Source: JAKZVK01 sp965261065 (GTDB taxonomy: Bacteria > Acidobacteriota > Terriglobia > Bryobacterales > UBA6623). From it: a stretch of 64,000 bases of DNA. The stretch lies in NCBI GenBank assembly GCA_965261065.1, contig OZ253444.1, forward strand, positions 1,798,001-1,862,000, written 5' to 3'. Shown here piece after piece: positions 46,179 through 54,801 of the stretch. The notes under the pieces were generated by a model. The model did no database searches. It was not told the origin of the DNA and saw only the letters and a list, made by a program, of their open reading frames with translations. Position 1 is the first letter of the stretch. The number at the start of each line of letters is the position of its first letter. Both the position numbers and the translations under genes were made by a program.

Positions 46179-46790
46179 CTAAACGCACCAAGCCTTCATG
46201 TCTGCCGATGCCCCCTCGAAAGCATTGAAATAGGACCATAGGCGCCTTGCTTTGTACGCCAAGAGGAATTGGCCGGGCTCGAGCCATCGGTCCATCTCGT
46301 ACTCCTTCCGATACATGGCCATCAGCGCGCGCCTCCCCTTGGAGCTATAGTGCGAAAGGTAGTTGCGGATCTTGTACACTTCATCAATTCTTCTTCCGTG
46401 AGCTTCTGAGACAACGAGGAACGGGTTACTTGCCTTCGGCAGGACTTTCTTCGAAAATCCCTTGAGGGCCCCGAAGCTCTGGAAATCGCGGTACGTGTCG
46501 CCGAACAGCAGCGCTTGGCAGAGGTCCTTGCTCGGGTGTTTCGGAATCGAGACACCGAAGAACTCCGTCAGCATCGAGTGGTCGCGGTTGACGCAGTCGG
46601 CTAAGTGCTCGTCGATGAATCCTTCCCAATGGGCACAGAGACGTAGTAGAACCGATTCCGCGAGGTCCCGCTTGTCGGCACTTGATGCCACGACGCGCTG
46701 GGCCTTGACAATCTTGTCCATGAATGCGCGATAGCGTTGCAACGAGTCATCGAATGACTGGTGGTTATTGGGAAGGTCCGCTTTCCGCAT
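46179..46790 (-). CDS. HEPN-like protein (possible RNase)
   Basis: 203 residues, all-helical. The Rx4H signature of HEPN RNases is present as RNYLSH (about residue 145), in a context (EVYKIRNYLSHYS) typical of RiboL-PSP/MAE-type HEPN proteins. The N-terminal helices (SFDDSLQRYRAFMDKIVKAQR; ESVLLRLCAHWEGFIDEHLADCV) also match that layout. It begins 12 bp after an Mrr-like nuclease gene on the same strand. HEPN proteins often act in toxin-antitoxin and anti-phage systems by cutting RNA, so a defence role is likely but unproven. Confidence 0.75.
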   Translation of the reverse strand: MRKADLPNNHQSFDDSLQRYRAFMDKIVKAQRVVASSADKRDLAESVLLRLCAHWEGFIDEHLADCVNRDHSMLTEFFGVSIPKHPSKDLCQALLFGDTYRDFQSFGALKGFSKKVLPKASNPFLVVSEAHGRRIDEVYKIRNYLSHYSSKGRRALMAMYRKEYEMDRWLEPGQFLLAYKARRLWSYFNAFEGASADMKAWCV

Positions 46791-46802
46791 GCTCAGATCA
46801 CT

Positions 46803-47429
46803 CTATGCCCGGTGCTCAACCTTCACCTGTGCGAACCATTCCGACAGTGCGTCGACTCGATCACTCTCAACGCTGTGGCGGCTGATTCCCGTGGCCGACG
46901 GCTCAAGGCGGATTCCTTCAAAGCGATCGAAGTGCAGGCTTGAGGGTGGTGGTGGCGAGGCTCCCGCCCCCTTCGTCTCGAAGAGCCACTGTCCCGACAC
47001 GACAGTTACCGTAGCGATTCCGTGTGCCGCGGCATACTTGATTGCGCCCGACTGAAAACCCGAAGTGGAGAAAAGCATCCCCTTGTGCGCACCAACGTCG
47101 CGGAGCTTCCCTTCCAGCACGATCAACTCGTCGCGCTCGACGGGTCGCCGCTGATGTTTGCACTCGACCAACACCAGTAGGCTTGCCCCAAACAGGGTGG
47201 ACTCAAGCAGGACGTCTATCGAATAGTCGCCACCGGCCCCACTCACGATACCTTGCGGGGTCGCCTTGATGGGCAAACCTTGCTCAGCCGCGGATCTCTC
47301 TAGCCAGGAAAGGACTTGCTCTTCGAACTCAGTCGGCGAGATCTCGACAGGTGTGTACGGATTCCACGGTGAGTCCGGGTTTCTATCCATGGCAGCAACT
47401 CTATCCTGCAGCAGTGTGTCGCCTAACAT
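46803..47429 (-). CDS. Mrr-like restriction endonuclease domain protein
   Basis: 208 residues (an inner ATG at 47390 gives MDRNPDSPW). The middle has a PD-(D/E)xK nuclease core: GDYSIDVLLESTLFGASLLVLVECKHQRRPV, with Asp and the E-C-K set, then LEGKLRDVGAHKGMLFSTSGF and GAIKYAAAHGIATV, as in Mrr-cat domains. No methylase or specificity subunit is adjacent. The immediate partner is a HEPN protein (12 bp downstream), so the two may form a two-gene defence unit. Confidence 0.82.
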   Translation of the reverse strand: MLGDTLLQDRVAAMDRNPDSPWNPYTPVEISPTEFEEQVLSWLERSAAEQGLPIKATPQGIVSGAGGDYSIDVLLESTLFGASLLVLVECKHQRRPVERDELIVLEGKLRDVGAHKGMLFSTSGFQSGAIKYAAAHGIATVTVVSGQWLFETKGAGASPPPPSSLHFDRFEGIRLEPSATGISRHSVESDRVDALSEWFAQVKVEHRA

Positions 47430-47534
47430 TTCGTTGATCAGCTGGGCTACGCGAGCGCCCTCAGGTGCATCTCCTTGCAGAGGTTGCGGACTCCCGAGCG
47501 CTGCGGCTCAGGACGTAGGTGGAGCTAGCCCCCT

Positions 47535-47732
47535 TTATGCTCGGTGCTTTGCAAGCAGCTTCCGAATGGCGGGCACGAGTGCGTGTGGCACTTCCATCAC
47601 GGTCTGCGTCGAATCTGCAAACGCCGCCTCGTCTTCCGCCACGGCTTCCTCTTCGGTTTGCTCCTCGTAATGTGCGAGCACCTTCCGCACGCGTTCTTCA
47701 TCCCAGCCCGGTGGGAACTTGTCCTGTCTCAT
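47535..47732 (-). CDS. Small acidic protein, antitoxin-like
   Basis: 65 residues, strongly acidic in the middle (EEQTEEEAVAEDEAAF), beginning MRQDKFPPGWDEERVRKVLAHY and ending with VMEVPHALVPAIRKLLAKH. This short family recurs in bacterial accessory regions beside toxin-like genes, as far as I recall, but I cannot assign a function. It lies between the ParE-like toxin and the nuclease gene on the same strand, 36 bp after the toxin. Confidence 0.7.
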   Translation of the reverse strand: MRQDKFPPGWDEERVRKVLAHYEEQTEEEAVAEDEAAFADSTQTVMEVPHALVPAIRKLLAKHRA

Positions 47733-47768
47733 CGCTGTCCTTTCTGACGCTGCCGCGTCGGTAGGCGA

Positions 47769-48038
47769 TCAGAAAGCCCTGCGGTACACGTCCTTTCGGT
47801 GGCCCACTTTGACCACGTAAACCACCAACTGGTCGTCGTCGATCCCATACACAATACGGTAAGGCCCTTGGCGGATTCGATAGCGATCTCGACCGGACAG
47901 CTTCTGAGCGCCGTCCGGCCGCGGGTCGTCGGCGAGCCGGCGGATTCGCTGCACAATACGCTGACGGTCCTTTTTCCGGGAGATCGCCTCAATCTCTTTG
48001 ACCGCGGACGGCTTGATGAAGACCTCAAATCTTGCCAC
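47769..48038 (-). CDS. RelE/ParE family toxin
   Basis: 89 residues with the RelE/ParE fold pattern: FIKPSAVKEIEAISRKKDRQRIVQRI, KLSGRDRYRIRQGPYRIVYGIDDDQLVVYVVKVGHRKDVYR. The Arg-rich C-terminus (GHRKDVYRR) is typical of the ribosome-dependent mRNA-cleaving RelE branch. It overlaps the antitoxin gene by 14 bp. Confidence 0.92.
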   Translation of the reverse strand: MARFEVFIKPSAVKEIEAISRKKDRQRIVQRIRRLADDPRPDGAQKLSGRDRYRIRQGPYRIVYGIDDDQLVVYVVKVGHRKDVYRRAF

Positions 48039-48264
48039 GCCGCTTCAGATCCTTAACCACACTCTCAAACGGCAGGTTCGGCTCCCCGGCTCGCTCCTCG
48101 AATACGGCGAGATCCTCAGCATCTTCGGCCAGCGTGAGCTTGACGGCTTCGTTGACGATGTCGGACAGGCTGCGATCCGTCTCCGCGGCCTTGAGTCGGA
48201 GCGCAAGGTGGAGGTCCGGATCGAAATACACGGTCGCTCGCTTCTGTGCTGTCGCCACAGTCAC
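48025..48264 (-). CDS. Ribbon-helix-helix antitoxin
   Basis: 79 residues. N-terminal RHH motif (RATVYFDPDLHLALRLKAAETDRSLSDIVNEAVKLTL) and an acidic C-terminal toxin-binding tail. Binds the palindromic operator next to its start to repress the operon and neutralises the RelE/ParE-type toxin. The GTG at 48264 directly abuts the -10 box, so the GTG at 48258 is the likelier start. Confidence 0.9.
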   Translation of the reverse strand: MTVATAQKRATVYFDPDLHLALRLKAAETDRSLSDIVNEAVKLTLAEDAEDLAVFEERAGEPNLPFESVVKDLKRRGKI

Positions 48265-48293
48265 ATTTTAGCGTCTTGACGCTAAGACGTCAA
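48265..48293 (-). promoter_or_regulatory. Promoter and operator of the RHH/ParE operon
   Basis: On the minus strand: TTGACG (48293-48288), 17-bp spacer, TAAAAT (48270-48265). The spacer and -10 overlap a palindrome TTAGCGTC-tt-GACGCTAA (48268-48285), an obvious RHH binding site. The start codon GTG 48258 is 6 nt after the -10. Confidence 0.75.
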
Positions 48294-48344
48294 AGATCCT
48301 CCCGAACGTCCCTAACGTCCGGGACCGTGTTGGTGCATCTCCCC

Positions 48345-49451
48345 CTATGACCCAAACACCAACACCCCCCGCGCGACGTTGCCGGCTTCCATATCGCCGA
48401 AGGCTTGCGGTAGGCCGTCGAGCGGATAGCGCTTGGTGATCAGGTCGTCGAGTTGCAGCTTGCCCGCGCGGTAGAGCTCCACCAGCATGGGCAGGTCGAG
48501 GCGCGGGCGGATCGAGCCGACGAACGACCCCAGCAGCCGCTTGTTGTGCAGCACGAGGACGCCGGCCGCGATCGGGACGTCGACCTTGGCGGCGTGCAGT
48601 CCCATCACCGTCGCCGTACCGCCGGGCCGTGCCGCCTGGAACGCCTGCGCGATCGTCCCCGCCGAGCCGACACTGTCAAACACGTACTCCGGGCCGCCGC
48701 CGGTCAGCTCACGAAGAGTTTCGACGGCGTCGGTCTCTTTGGCGTTGATAACGTGGGTGGCCCCCAGTTGTTTCGCGAAGTCGAGCTTGCTTGCCATCAC
48801 ATCGACGGCGACGATCGGGTTCAAGCCGGCGAGCTTGCAGCCCTGAATCGCGCTCAGCCCGATGCCGCCGCAACCGATGACCGCCGCCGGCAGCCCCGGC
48901 CGGGCTTGCGCGGTATTGATCACCGCGCCGACGCCGGTCGCGACGGCGCAGCCGGTCACCGCGGCCACCTCAAACGGAACGTCCTCGGGAAACGGAATCG
49001 CGCTCGCCTCGTCGATGACCGCATACTCCGCCATGGTGGCGGCGCTGAGCATGTGCTTGAGCGTCATCCCGTCGAGGGTTTTGAGCCGCGACGTGCCGTC
49101 GAGCAGCATCGCCTTGAAGGTCGTGTCGGCGAAGCGTTCGCACAGGTTCTGACGGCCGTTGAGGCAACGCGCACATGTCTCGCAGGAGGGCAGCCAGTTG
49201 ACCATCACACGGTCGCCCTTCTTGACGCGGCTGACCCGGCTGCCCACCGCTTCGACGATACCCGCGCCCTCGTGCCCCAGCACCAGCGGCGGGGTCGCGC
49301 GCAACTCGCCGCGATAGGTGTGCAGGTCCGAATGGCACACGCCGGCCGCCTGCATGCGCACCAGCACTTCGGTGTCTTTGGGATCGGCTAGCTCGATCTC
49401 CTCAATCGTTAGCTGGTTCACTTCGCGCGCCAGGGCGGCTTTTATTCGCAT
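48345..49451 (-). CDS. Zinc-dependent alcohol dehydrogenase (MDR family)
   Basis: 368 residues. Catalytic zinc ligands are in GVCHSDLH and LGHEGAG, the structural zinc cysteines in CETCARCLNGRQNLC, and the NAD-binding Rossmann fold in VIGCGGIGLSAIQGCKLAG with Asp in VAVDV. Oxidises an alcohol (or formaldehyde adduct) with NAD. An esterase gene lies 34 bp upstream on the same strand, so the two may be cotranscribed. Confidence 0.93.
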   Translation of the reverse strand: MRIKAALAREVNQLTIEEIELADPKDTEVLVRMQAAGVCHSDLHTYRGELRATPPLVLGHEGAGIVEAVGSRVSRVKKGDRVMVNWLPSCETCARCLNGRQNLCERFADTTFKAMLLDGTSRLKTLDGMTLKHMLSAATMAEYAVIDEASAIPFPEDVPFEVAAVTGCAVATGVGAVINTAQARPGLPAAVIGCGGIGLSAIQGCKLAGLNPIVAVDVMASKLDFAKQLGATHVINAKETDAVETLRELTGGGPEYVFDSVGSAGTIAQAFQAARPGGTATVMGLHAAKVDVPIAAGVLVLHNKRLLGSFVGSIRPRLDLPMLVELYRAGKLQLDDLITKRYPLDGLPQAFGDMEAGNVARGVLVFGS

Positions 49452-49485
49452 GAGGTGTGTCGTCCTCCGTCGGGTTGGCTTTCTG

Positions 49486-51507
49486 CTACTGGCCGGCCAG
49501 CGGATCGAACTCCTCGCCGAGTGTTTTGTAGTAGGCGCGCAGGCCCTTGAGGTCGGCCTGCATTCGCGTCGTTGGCGCCGCGAACGTGACCGGCCAGGGC
49601 GCGGCCAGAGCGACCAGTTGCTTGATGTCGAACGCTTCCAGCAGGCCGAAGCAAAACATCTCGGGAACGTCTCGCGCCCTGAGGTCGCGATCGAGGATCT
49701 CCTTCAGGCTGCCGAGCGATTCGTGCAACTCGACGCCGGCGATCGGCTCGGGATCCAGCGCCGCGGCAACGAGGGCGATCAAGCTCGTTCGCGGCCCGGC
49801 GGCCACGATGCGGACCGCATCGCCGTGCTCCCGCCGCAACCACGAGGCCACCGCCCCAACCTGGCTCGCCTGGATTCCCAGCGGCCGGTCGCCCAACGCG
49901 GCGAGCAAGATCGCGAACAGCCAGTCGCGCTTCTCGATCTTCGATTCGCCGAAGTAGAAGGGGTCGACCGCGACGACGCGCCTCCCCTCGGCCAACAGAC
50001 GTCGCGCCTCTCCTGCCAAGCTGGCGCGTCCGCCGTCGCCCAAGAGAAGTACTGTATCGTTCGCCCCACTGCGCGATAGTTCAACCGCGGGCACGGTCCA
50101 TTCGCCGTCAAGCCTAATCTTCCAGCGGGTGATGTTGGTATCGCCTTGCTTCTCGCTGCCGGCTTCGACGGCTTCCACCTGGAAGTCCTTGGCCGCAACA
50201 AGCTCATGCAGTCGGACGCGGCTTGCTCTCTGCCACTGGAGGGCCGCTGTTCGGTCCGCCGGCAGGTCGGGCTCCCGCGGCAGGTTCTTAGCCAACTCGA
50301 GCGCCAGCTTGTGGAAGTCCGTATTGTCAGCGGGCAACTCGACGTGTAACTCTTCCGCCGTCTTGATCTCCTCGACAGAGGGGATCTCTTTCGCGGAGAA
50401 GTCTTTGCTGCCGCCGTAGAAGAAATCGCGCAGCAGCCGGTAAAACGCCTCGCGGTTGTCGGGGCCGTAGTTGTGGCCGGCATCGAAGTTGACGTGGCTG
50501 CGAAGGTGGTGTTGCTTGTCGAACAGCGCAAACGCCGGACGCGCCGCCTGCACCAGCGGCGCCAGTGCATAGTCAGCGCGGAAGCAGCAGGTGTCGCGTG
50601 CGTTGTTCGTGATCAACGTGGGCCGCGGCGCGCGCAACGCGGTCAGGTGCGTGTAGTCGGCGACGGTGGCCAGGTCGGACGGCGTCTGCTCGGAATCGCC
50701 CAGATCCATCTCGGGGAACTGCGACCGCGTTACGAAGCTCGAATAGCCCGCCACTGGGTTCGCCAACTGCACGCGCTCGTCGAGCGCACTGATGAAGATC
50801 GTCTGCCAGCCGCCACCGGAGAGCCCCGCCACCGCGACGCGCTCGGGGTCGGCGTTGTCGTGCGACAGCAGCACGTCGATCGAGCGCTTCATCGAGAGAT
50901 AGAAAAGCGCGATGCCACTCGTGCCCGCCAAGTCGAGCTGGTTGAGCCGGCCGTGCGCGAAGCCCGGTGTGTTGAGTTGCCCCATGCCGAACCACTCGAC
51001 GTTGAGCGCCAGCATGCCGCGCTTGACCAGGTTGATACAGCGTTCCTGCTTGTAGTCAGTCGCCGTGCCCGTGCGCGCGTGTCCGTTGACGTTGAGTACG
51101 ACGGGGACCTTGCCTCGCAGTTCATGCGGCTCGTAAAGCAGCGCGGAAACCCATAGGCCCGGCACGGCTTCGAAGCGCAGCTTCTTGATGCGATAGCCCG
51201 GGCCGCCGGGAATAGTATCGAGCCACTTGACCTGCGTGTCAGCGTCCCGCCAGCGCGCGGCTTCGCCTCGAAAGACGACCTTGGTTAGCGTCTCTTCCCG
51301 GATACGCCGGGCATACGCTTGCCACTCCGCGGCCGTGCGAAACGTGGGCAGCACCGGGACGTTGGCGGCCGTGTAGGCCTGGACCTCGACGAGCGGCTGC
51401 TGGGGCGCGAGGATCGGACGCGCCAGGGCGTCGTGGAGCCCCAGGGGCTGCGCGAGCGAGAGGGCGGAACAAACGAAGAAAAGCACACACAACCGGTAGT
51501 GAGACAT
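49486..51507 (-). CDS. Secreted acetylxylan-esterase-like alpha/beta hydrolase
   Basis: 673 residues with a signal peptide (LCVLFFVCSALSLAQ). The N-terminal half is an alpha/beta hydrolase of the AXE/prolyl-oligopeptidase type: nucleophile in VAVAGLSGGGWQTIF, and a likely His in NFDAGHNYG. The C-terminal ~250 residues hold a second, weaker hydrolase-like domain (GDGGRASLAGEARRLL; VAAGPRTSLIALVAA), so the protein appears to be a two-domain esterase. The product could feed the neighbouring dehydrogenase. Substrate not certain. Confidence 0.83.
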   Translation of the reverse strand: MSHYRLCVLFFVCSALSLAQPLGLHDALARPILAPQQPLVEVQAYTAANVPVLPTFRTAAEWQAYARRIREETLTKVVFRGEAARWRDADTQVKWLDTIPGGPGYRIKKLRFEAVPGLWVSALLYEPHELRGKVPVVLNVNGHARTGTATDYKQERCINLVKRGMLALNVEWFGMGQLNTPGFAHGRLNQLDLAGTSGIALFYLSMKRSIDVLLSHDNADPERVAVAGLSGGGWQTIFISALDERVQLANPVAGYSSFVTRSQFPEMDLGDSEQTPSDLATVADYTHLTALRAPRPTLITNNARDTCCFRADYALAPLVQAARPAFALFDKQHHLRSHVNFDAGHNYGPDNREAFYRLLRDFFYGGSKDFSAKEIPSVEEIKTAEELHVELPADNTDFHKLALELAKNLPREPDLPADRTAALQWQRASRVRLHELVAAKDFQVEAVEAGSEKQGDTNITRWKIRLDGEWTVPAVELSRSGANDTVLLLGDGGRASLAGEARRLLAEGRRVVAVDPFYFGESKIEKRDWLFAILLAALGDRPLGIQASQVGAVASWLRREHGDAVRIVAAGPRTSLIALVAAALDPEPIAGVELHESLGSLKEILDRDLRARDVPEMFCFGLLEAFDIKQLVALAAPWPVTFAAPTTRMQADLKGLRAYYKTLGEEFDPLAGQ

Positions 51508-51620
51508 GCGGGTCGAGCCTCCTGTGCGGGATCAAGCTATGGGCTGGGCTTTCGGCAACCCAATCTTACGTCATCGCACGGGTTGTGGGAACTCGTTGCG
51601 GTCCGCGGGCGATTCGAGGC

Positions 51621-51643
51621 GGGCACGGTACGCCGTGCCTACA
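51621..51643. repeat. Palindromic intergenic repeat, locus 6 (single variant copy)
   Basis: GGGCACGGTACGCCGTGCC followed by TACA, between the divergent esterase and sugar-dehydrogenase-like genes. Confidence 0.7.
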
Positions 51644-51679
51644 TTTCGTGGGGGGGGCTCATGCGACAATGACGATGCA

Positions 51680-53974
51680 TTGACGAGTTACAAACATCGC
51701 CGGAAAGCAACCTGGATCGCGACAGGCGTGGCCCTCGCCTCCGTCGCCCTCCTCTCCCTATCGGCCGACAGCGCCTCGCCACCCTACGGGCTCGAAACGC
51801 GCATCCCCTGGACCACCTCGCGCGTCGTCGGCTCACCCGAGCCCCCGTCGCCCTACATGCCTGCTGTGGCGTTCCCGCACCTCGAGTTCGACCGCCCAAC
51901 ACTCATCACGCGCGCGCCTGGCACCGACCGTCTGTTCGTCGCCGACGTCGAAGGACGCATCCACTCGTTTGAAGACCGCCGCGACGCGAAGACGACCGAC
52001 CTCTTTCTCGAACTCGACTCCAAGTACGATCGCAAAACCGGCCGCACCGTCTACCGGCAGATCGTCGGCTTGGCGTTCCATCCCGAGTTCGAGCAGAACC
52101 GATACGTCTACGCCTACACTCGCGAACGCTTGCCCAAGCCGGTCCGCTCACGCATCTCGCGCTTCGAGATATACGCCGACAATCCACTCAAAGCCGACCC
52201 CGACTCGGAGTTGATCGTGCTCGAGTTCCCGTCGATCGGTCACAGCGGCGGCTCGATCAAGTTCGGTCCCGACGGCTATCTCTACATCGGCACCGGCGAC
52301 GGCTACGGACAAAGCGACCCCATGGCCACCGGACAGTTCACCGGCGACCTGCTCTCGTCGATCCTCCGCATCGACATCAACGGTACGCACTCGGTCAAGC
52401 CCTACGCCATCCCGCCCGACAACCCCTTCCTCGACACGCCGGGGACGTTGCCCGAGATCTGGGCGTTCGGCTTCCGGCAACCGTGGAAGCTCAGCTTCGA
52501 CAAGAAGACGGGCGACCTCTGGGTGGGCGAAGTCGGGCAGGACCTGTGGGAATCGATCTTCCAAGTCAAGCGCGGCGGCAACTACGGCTGGAGCGTCAAG
52601 GAAGGTTTCCAGTGGTTCCGCCCGGAGAGGCCGCGCGGCCCGGCGCCCCTGTCGCCGCCCGTCGTGTCGCACTCCCACGGCGAGGCTCGCTCGATGACCG
52701 GCGGCTTCGTCTATCGCGGCTCGCGCCTCGAGGAACTCTCGGGCGCTTACATCTACGCCGATTGGGAAACCGGGAAAATCTGGGCGCTGCGTTACGACGG
52801 CGAGAAGGTCACCTGGCACGAGGAACTCGACGACACCTCCCTCGACATCGCGGCGTTCGGCGAGACGCACGCCGGCGAGCTCTACCTGTTGACGCACCGC
52901 ACCGGCCGCATTTACGAATTGATCCGGCGGCCCAAGCTGCGCGAAGACCGCGAGCGCCCGCTGTTCCCGCGCCTGCTGAGCGAAACGGGCCTCTTCTCCT
53001 CGGTCGAAGACCTCGCTCCCGCCGCGGGGCTCATACCCTACTCGGTGAATGCGCCGCTGTGGTCCGACGGCGCAGCCAAACAGCGCTTCATCGCCGTGCC
53101 CGGCGAGAGCAAGATCGAATACCTGACCGACGACCGCTGGAACTTCCCCGAGGGTTCCGTCCTCGTTAAAACATTCCTGCTCGAGATGGAGCGGGGCAAC
53201 TCGGCCAGCCGGCGGCGGCTCGAGACGCGGCTGCTCACCTTGCAGTCCGGCCCCGAGGGCCGCCAACAGTGGGCCGGCTACACCTACCTATGGAACGACG
53301 AGCAGACCGAGGCCGAGTTGCTCGGCAAAGACCCGCTGCGCAAGACCTACACCATCCGCGATGCCGGCGCGCCGGGAGGCGTCCGCGAGCAGACCTGGTA
53401 TTACCCCAGCCGCACCGATTGCATGATCTGCCACAACGAGAAGGCCGGCTTCGTGCTCGGGTTGAACACGCCGCAGATGAATCGCGAGCACGACTACAAC
53501 CGAGCCGTTGACGGCGTGAACATTGATGGCGCAGTGGCTGACAACCAACTCCGCACCCTCGATCACATCGGGCTTTTCGCGGATCCGCTCCCCGCCGCGA
53601 CCGCCGACCTGCCGCGCCTAGCCGACCCGGCGGACGAAGCGGCACCGCTTGAACGCCGCGCCCGCGCCTACTTGCACGCCAATTGCTCGATCTGCCACCG
53701 GGGCGGAGGCGGAGGCAACGCCGACTTCCGGCTGCTGTATCCCATGACGCTCGACCAGACCCAGACCATCAACATGGACCCGATGCACGGCGGCCTGGGA
53801 GCCGACAACGCGAAGATCGTGCGGCCCGGCGACCCGCCGCTCTCGGTCCTCTACACCCGCATGGCCACGACCGGCCAAGGCCGCATGCCGCACATCGGCT
53901 CGCTTGAAGTCGACCAGGCCGGCGCCAACCTGGTCAGGGAATGGATCATGCAACTCGGCCGGGATGCTGAGTAG
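51680..53974 (+). CDS. PQQ-type sugar dehydrogenase fused to a di-haem cytochrome domain
   Basis: The TTG at 51680 is taken as start because it precedes a signal-like segment (IATGVALASVALLSLSA); the ATG at 51506 would run across the divergent gene's start region, and GTG 51728 is another option. The first ~420 residues are a glucose/sorbosone-dehydrogenase-type beta-propeller (IVGLAFHPEF, GSIKFGPDGYLYIGTGDG, IWAFGFRQPWKLSFD). The rest resembles the SO2930-type di-haem cytochrome proteins (LIPYSVNAPLWSDGAAKQRF), with CxxCH motifs in DCMICHNEK and NCSICHRGG. The fusion suggests direct electron transfer from sugar oxidation to haem, in the periplasm. Confidence 0.87.
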   Translation: MTSYKHRRKATWIATGVALASVALLSLSADSASPPYGLETRIPWTTSRVVGSPEPPSPYMPAVAFPHLEFDRPTLITRAPGTDRLFVADVEGRIHSFEDRRDAKTTDLFLELDSKYDRKTGRTVYRQIVGLAFHPEFEQNRYVYAYTRERLPKPVRSRISRFEIYADNPLKADPDSELIVLEFPSIGHSGGSIKFGPDGYLYIGTGDGYGQSDPMATGQFTGDLLSSILRIDINGTHSVKPYAIPPDNPFLDTPGTLPEIWAFGFRQPWKLSFDKKTGDLWVGEVGQDLWESIFQVKRGGNYGWSVKEGFQWFRPERPRGPAPLSPPVVSHSHGEARSMTGGFVYRGSRLEELSGAYIYADWETGKIWALRYDGEKVTWHEELDDTSLDIAAFGETHAGELYLLTHRTGRIYELIRRPKLREDRERPLFPRLLSETGLFSSVEDLAPAAGLIPYSVNAPLWSDGAAKQRFIAVPGESKIEYLTDDRWNFPEGSVLVKTFLLEMERGNSASRRRLETRLLTLQSGPEGRQQWAGYTYLWNDEQTEAELLGKDPLRKTYTIRDAGAPGGVREQTWYYPSRTDCMICHNEKAGFVLGLNTPQMNREHDYNRAVDGVNIDGAVADNQLRTLDHIGLFADPLPAATADLPRLADPADEAAPLERRARAYLHANCSICHRGGGGGNADFRLLYPMTLDQTQTINMDPMHGGLGADNAKIVRPGDPPLSVLYTRMATTGQGRMPHIGSLEVDQAGANLVREWIMQLGRDAE

Positions 53975-54054
53975 CGGGCCGGTTCGGTTAATCGAGCTTC
54001 GCCCGCGTCATTCGAACCTCAACGGCACGAGCCGCAAGGTATCGCCGAGAGCCA

Positions 54055-54462
54055 TCACAAAGGCACAGCCCTAACTCTGCACAGTCCCGACTCGACAATC
54101 CGGGTCATATCGCGGTCCTTAGCCAGTAGAAGGGTGCCCGCCTCATGCGCCATCCGAACGATCAAACAATCGATGGTCGACCGTACCGAGATCCCGCGAG
54201 CCCGCAGGCCACGATAGAGTTCGGCCGCCGCCAGGTAGGTGGCGGGTTCCCTTGGCGTTAGCATTGGCATATCGCGGAAGAAGCCTTCAAGCGTCTTCAG
54301 GAACTCGCGATCGCGGATGCCCTGAAAGAACTCGGCTAGCACCACACCGCAGGTCGCAATCTCAGCCTCATCCTCAATCAACTGCGCTAGTGCGTCAGCT
54401 TCGCGACTCGTATGGCGATTGAAGAAATCGACCCAGACGGACGTGTCGACGAGAACCGTCAC
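54055..54462 (-). CDS. vapC: VapC-type PIN domain toxin
   Basis: 135 residues from GTG 54462, which overlaps the antitoxin stop (GTGA). PIN acidic residues are visible in VLVDTSVWVDFF, ATCGVVLAEFFQG, RSTIDCLIVRMA and LLAKDRDM. Such toxins cut tRNA or rRNA. Pairs with the VapB-like gene upstream. Confidence 0.93.
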   Translation of the reverse strand: MTVLVDTSVWVDFFNRHTSREADALAQLIEDEAEIATCGVVLAEFFQGIRDREFLKTLEGFFRDMPMLTPREPATYLAAAELYRGLRARGISVRSTIDCLIVRMAHEAGTLLLAKDRDMTRIVESGLCRVRAVPL

Positions 54463-54653
54463 TTGCGCTTTCGGAGATCGTCCAGGTCCCCCTGCCAACG
54501 AACCTTTCCACGTAGGTCCAAGAGGCCTTTGCGCCGCTTCGTCCGGGCAAACTGCCGCAATGCCTCATTGATAACGTCTGTCTTGGTCTTGCCCTTTGAA
54601 TGCCTCATGGCGGCAGCCAAGGCTTCATCATCGAGGTTGAGTGTCGTCCGCAT
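54459..54653 (-). CDS. vapB: VapB-type antitoxin
   Basis: 64 residues from ATG 54653 (MRTTLNLDDEALAAAM); an ATG at 54662 overlaps the -10 box and is unlikely. The N-terminus is the DNA-binding arm and the C-terminus (RRKGLLDLRGKVRWQGDLDDLRK) the toxin-binding part of the VapB group once called DUF2191. Confidence 0.92.
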   Translation of the reverse strand: MRTTLNLDDEALAAAMRHSKGKTKTDVINEALRQFARTKRRKGLLDLRGKVRWQGDLDDLRKRK

Positions 54654-54660
54654 GATCTGC

Positions 54661-54694
54661 ATTGTAGCGCATACGTTTCCCTACGAACGTATGC
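54661..54694 (-). promoter_or_regulatory. Promoter and operator of vapBC
   Basis: TACAAT (54666-54661, minus strand) ends 7 nt before ATG 54653. Directly upstream is a palindrome GCATACGTT ... AACGTATGC (54669-54677 and 54686-54694), a likely VapB-binding site. No clear -35. Confidence 0.65.
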
Positions 54695-54749
54695 CTGTAC
54701 GTCCGAACCGCCTACCGTAGGCCCATCACGACTCAGGGGTGCGGCCGTC

Positions 54750-54801
54750 ACCCAGAGTTCCTACCCAGAGTTCCTACCCGGAGTTCCCACCCAGAGTTCA
54801 T
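54750..54801. repeat. Four tandem 13-bp repeats
   Basis: ACCCAGAGTTCCT twice, then ACCCGGAGTTCCC and ACCCAGAGTTCAT. They overlap the 3' end of the minus-strand gene 54761-56606 and its stop codon lies within the array. Confidence 0.85.

Noticed and set aside
54750..54801. CRISPR-like array
   Set aside because: Units are 13 bp and directly abutting with no spacers, and there are no cas genes.
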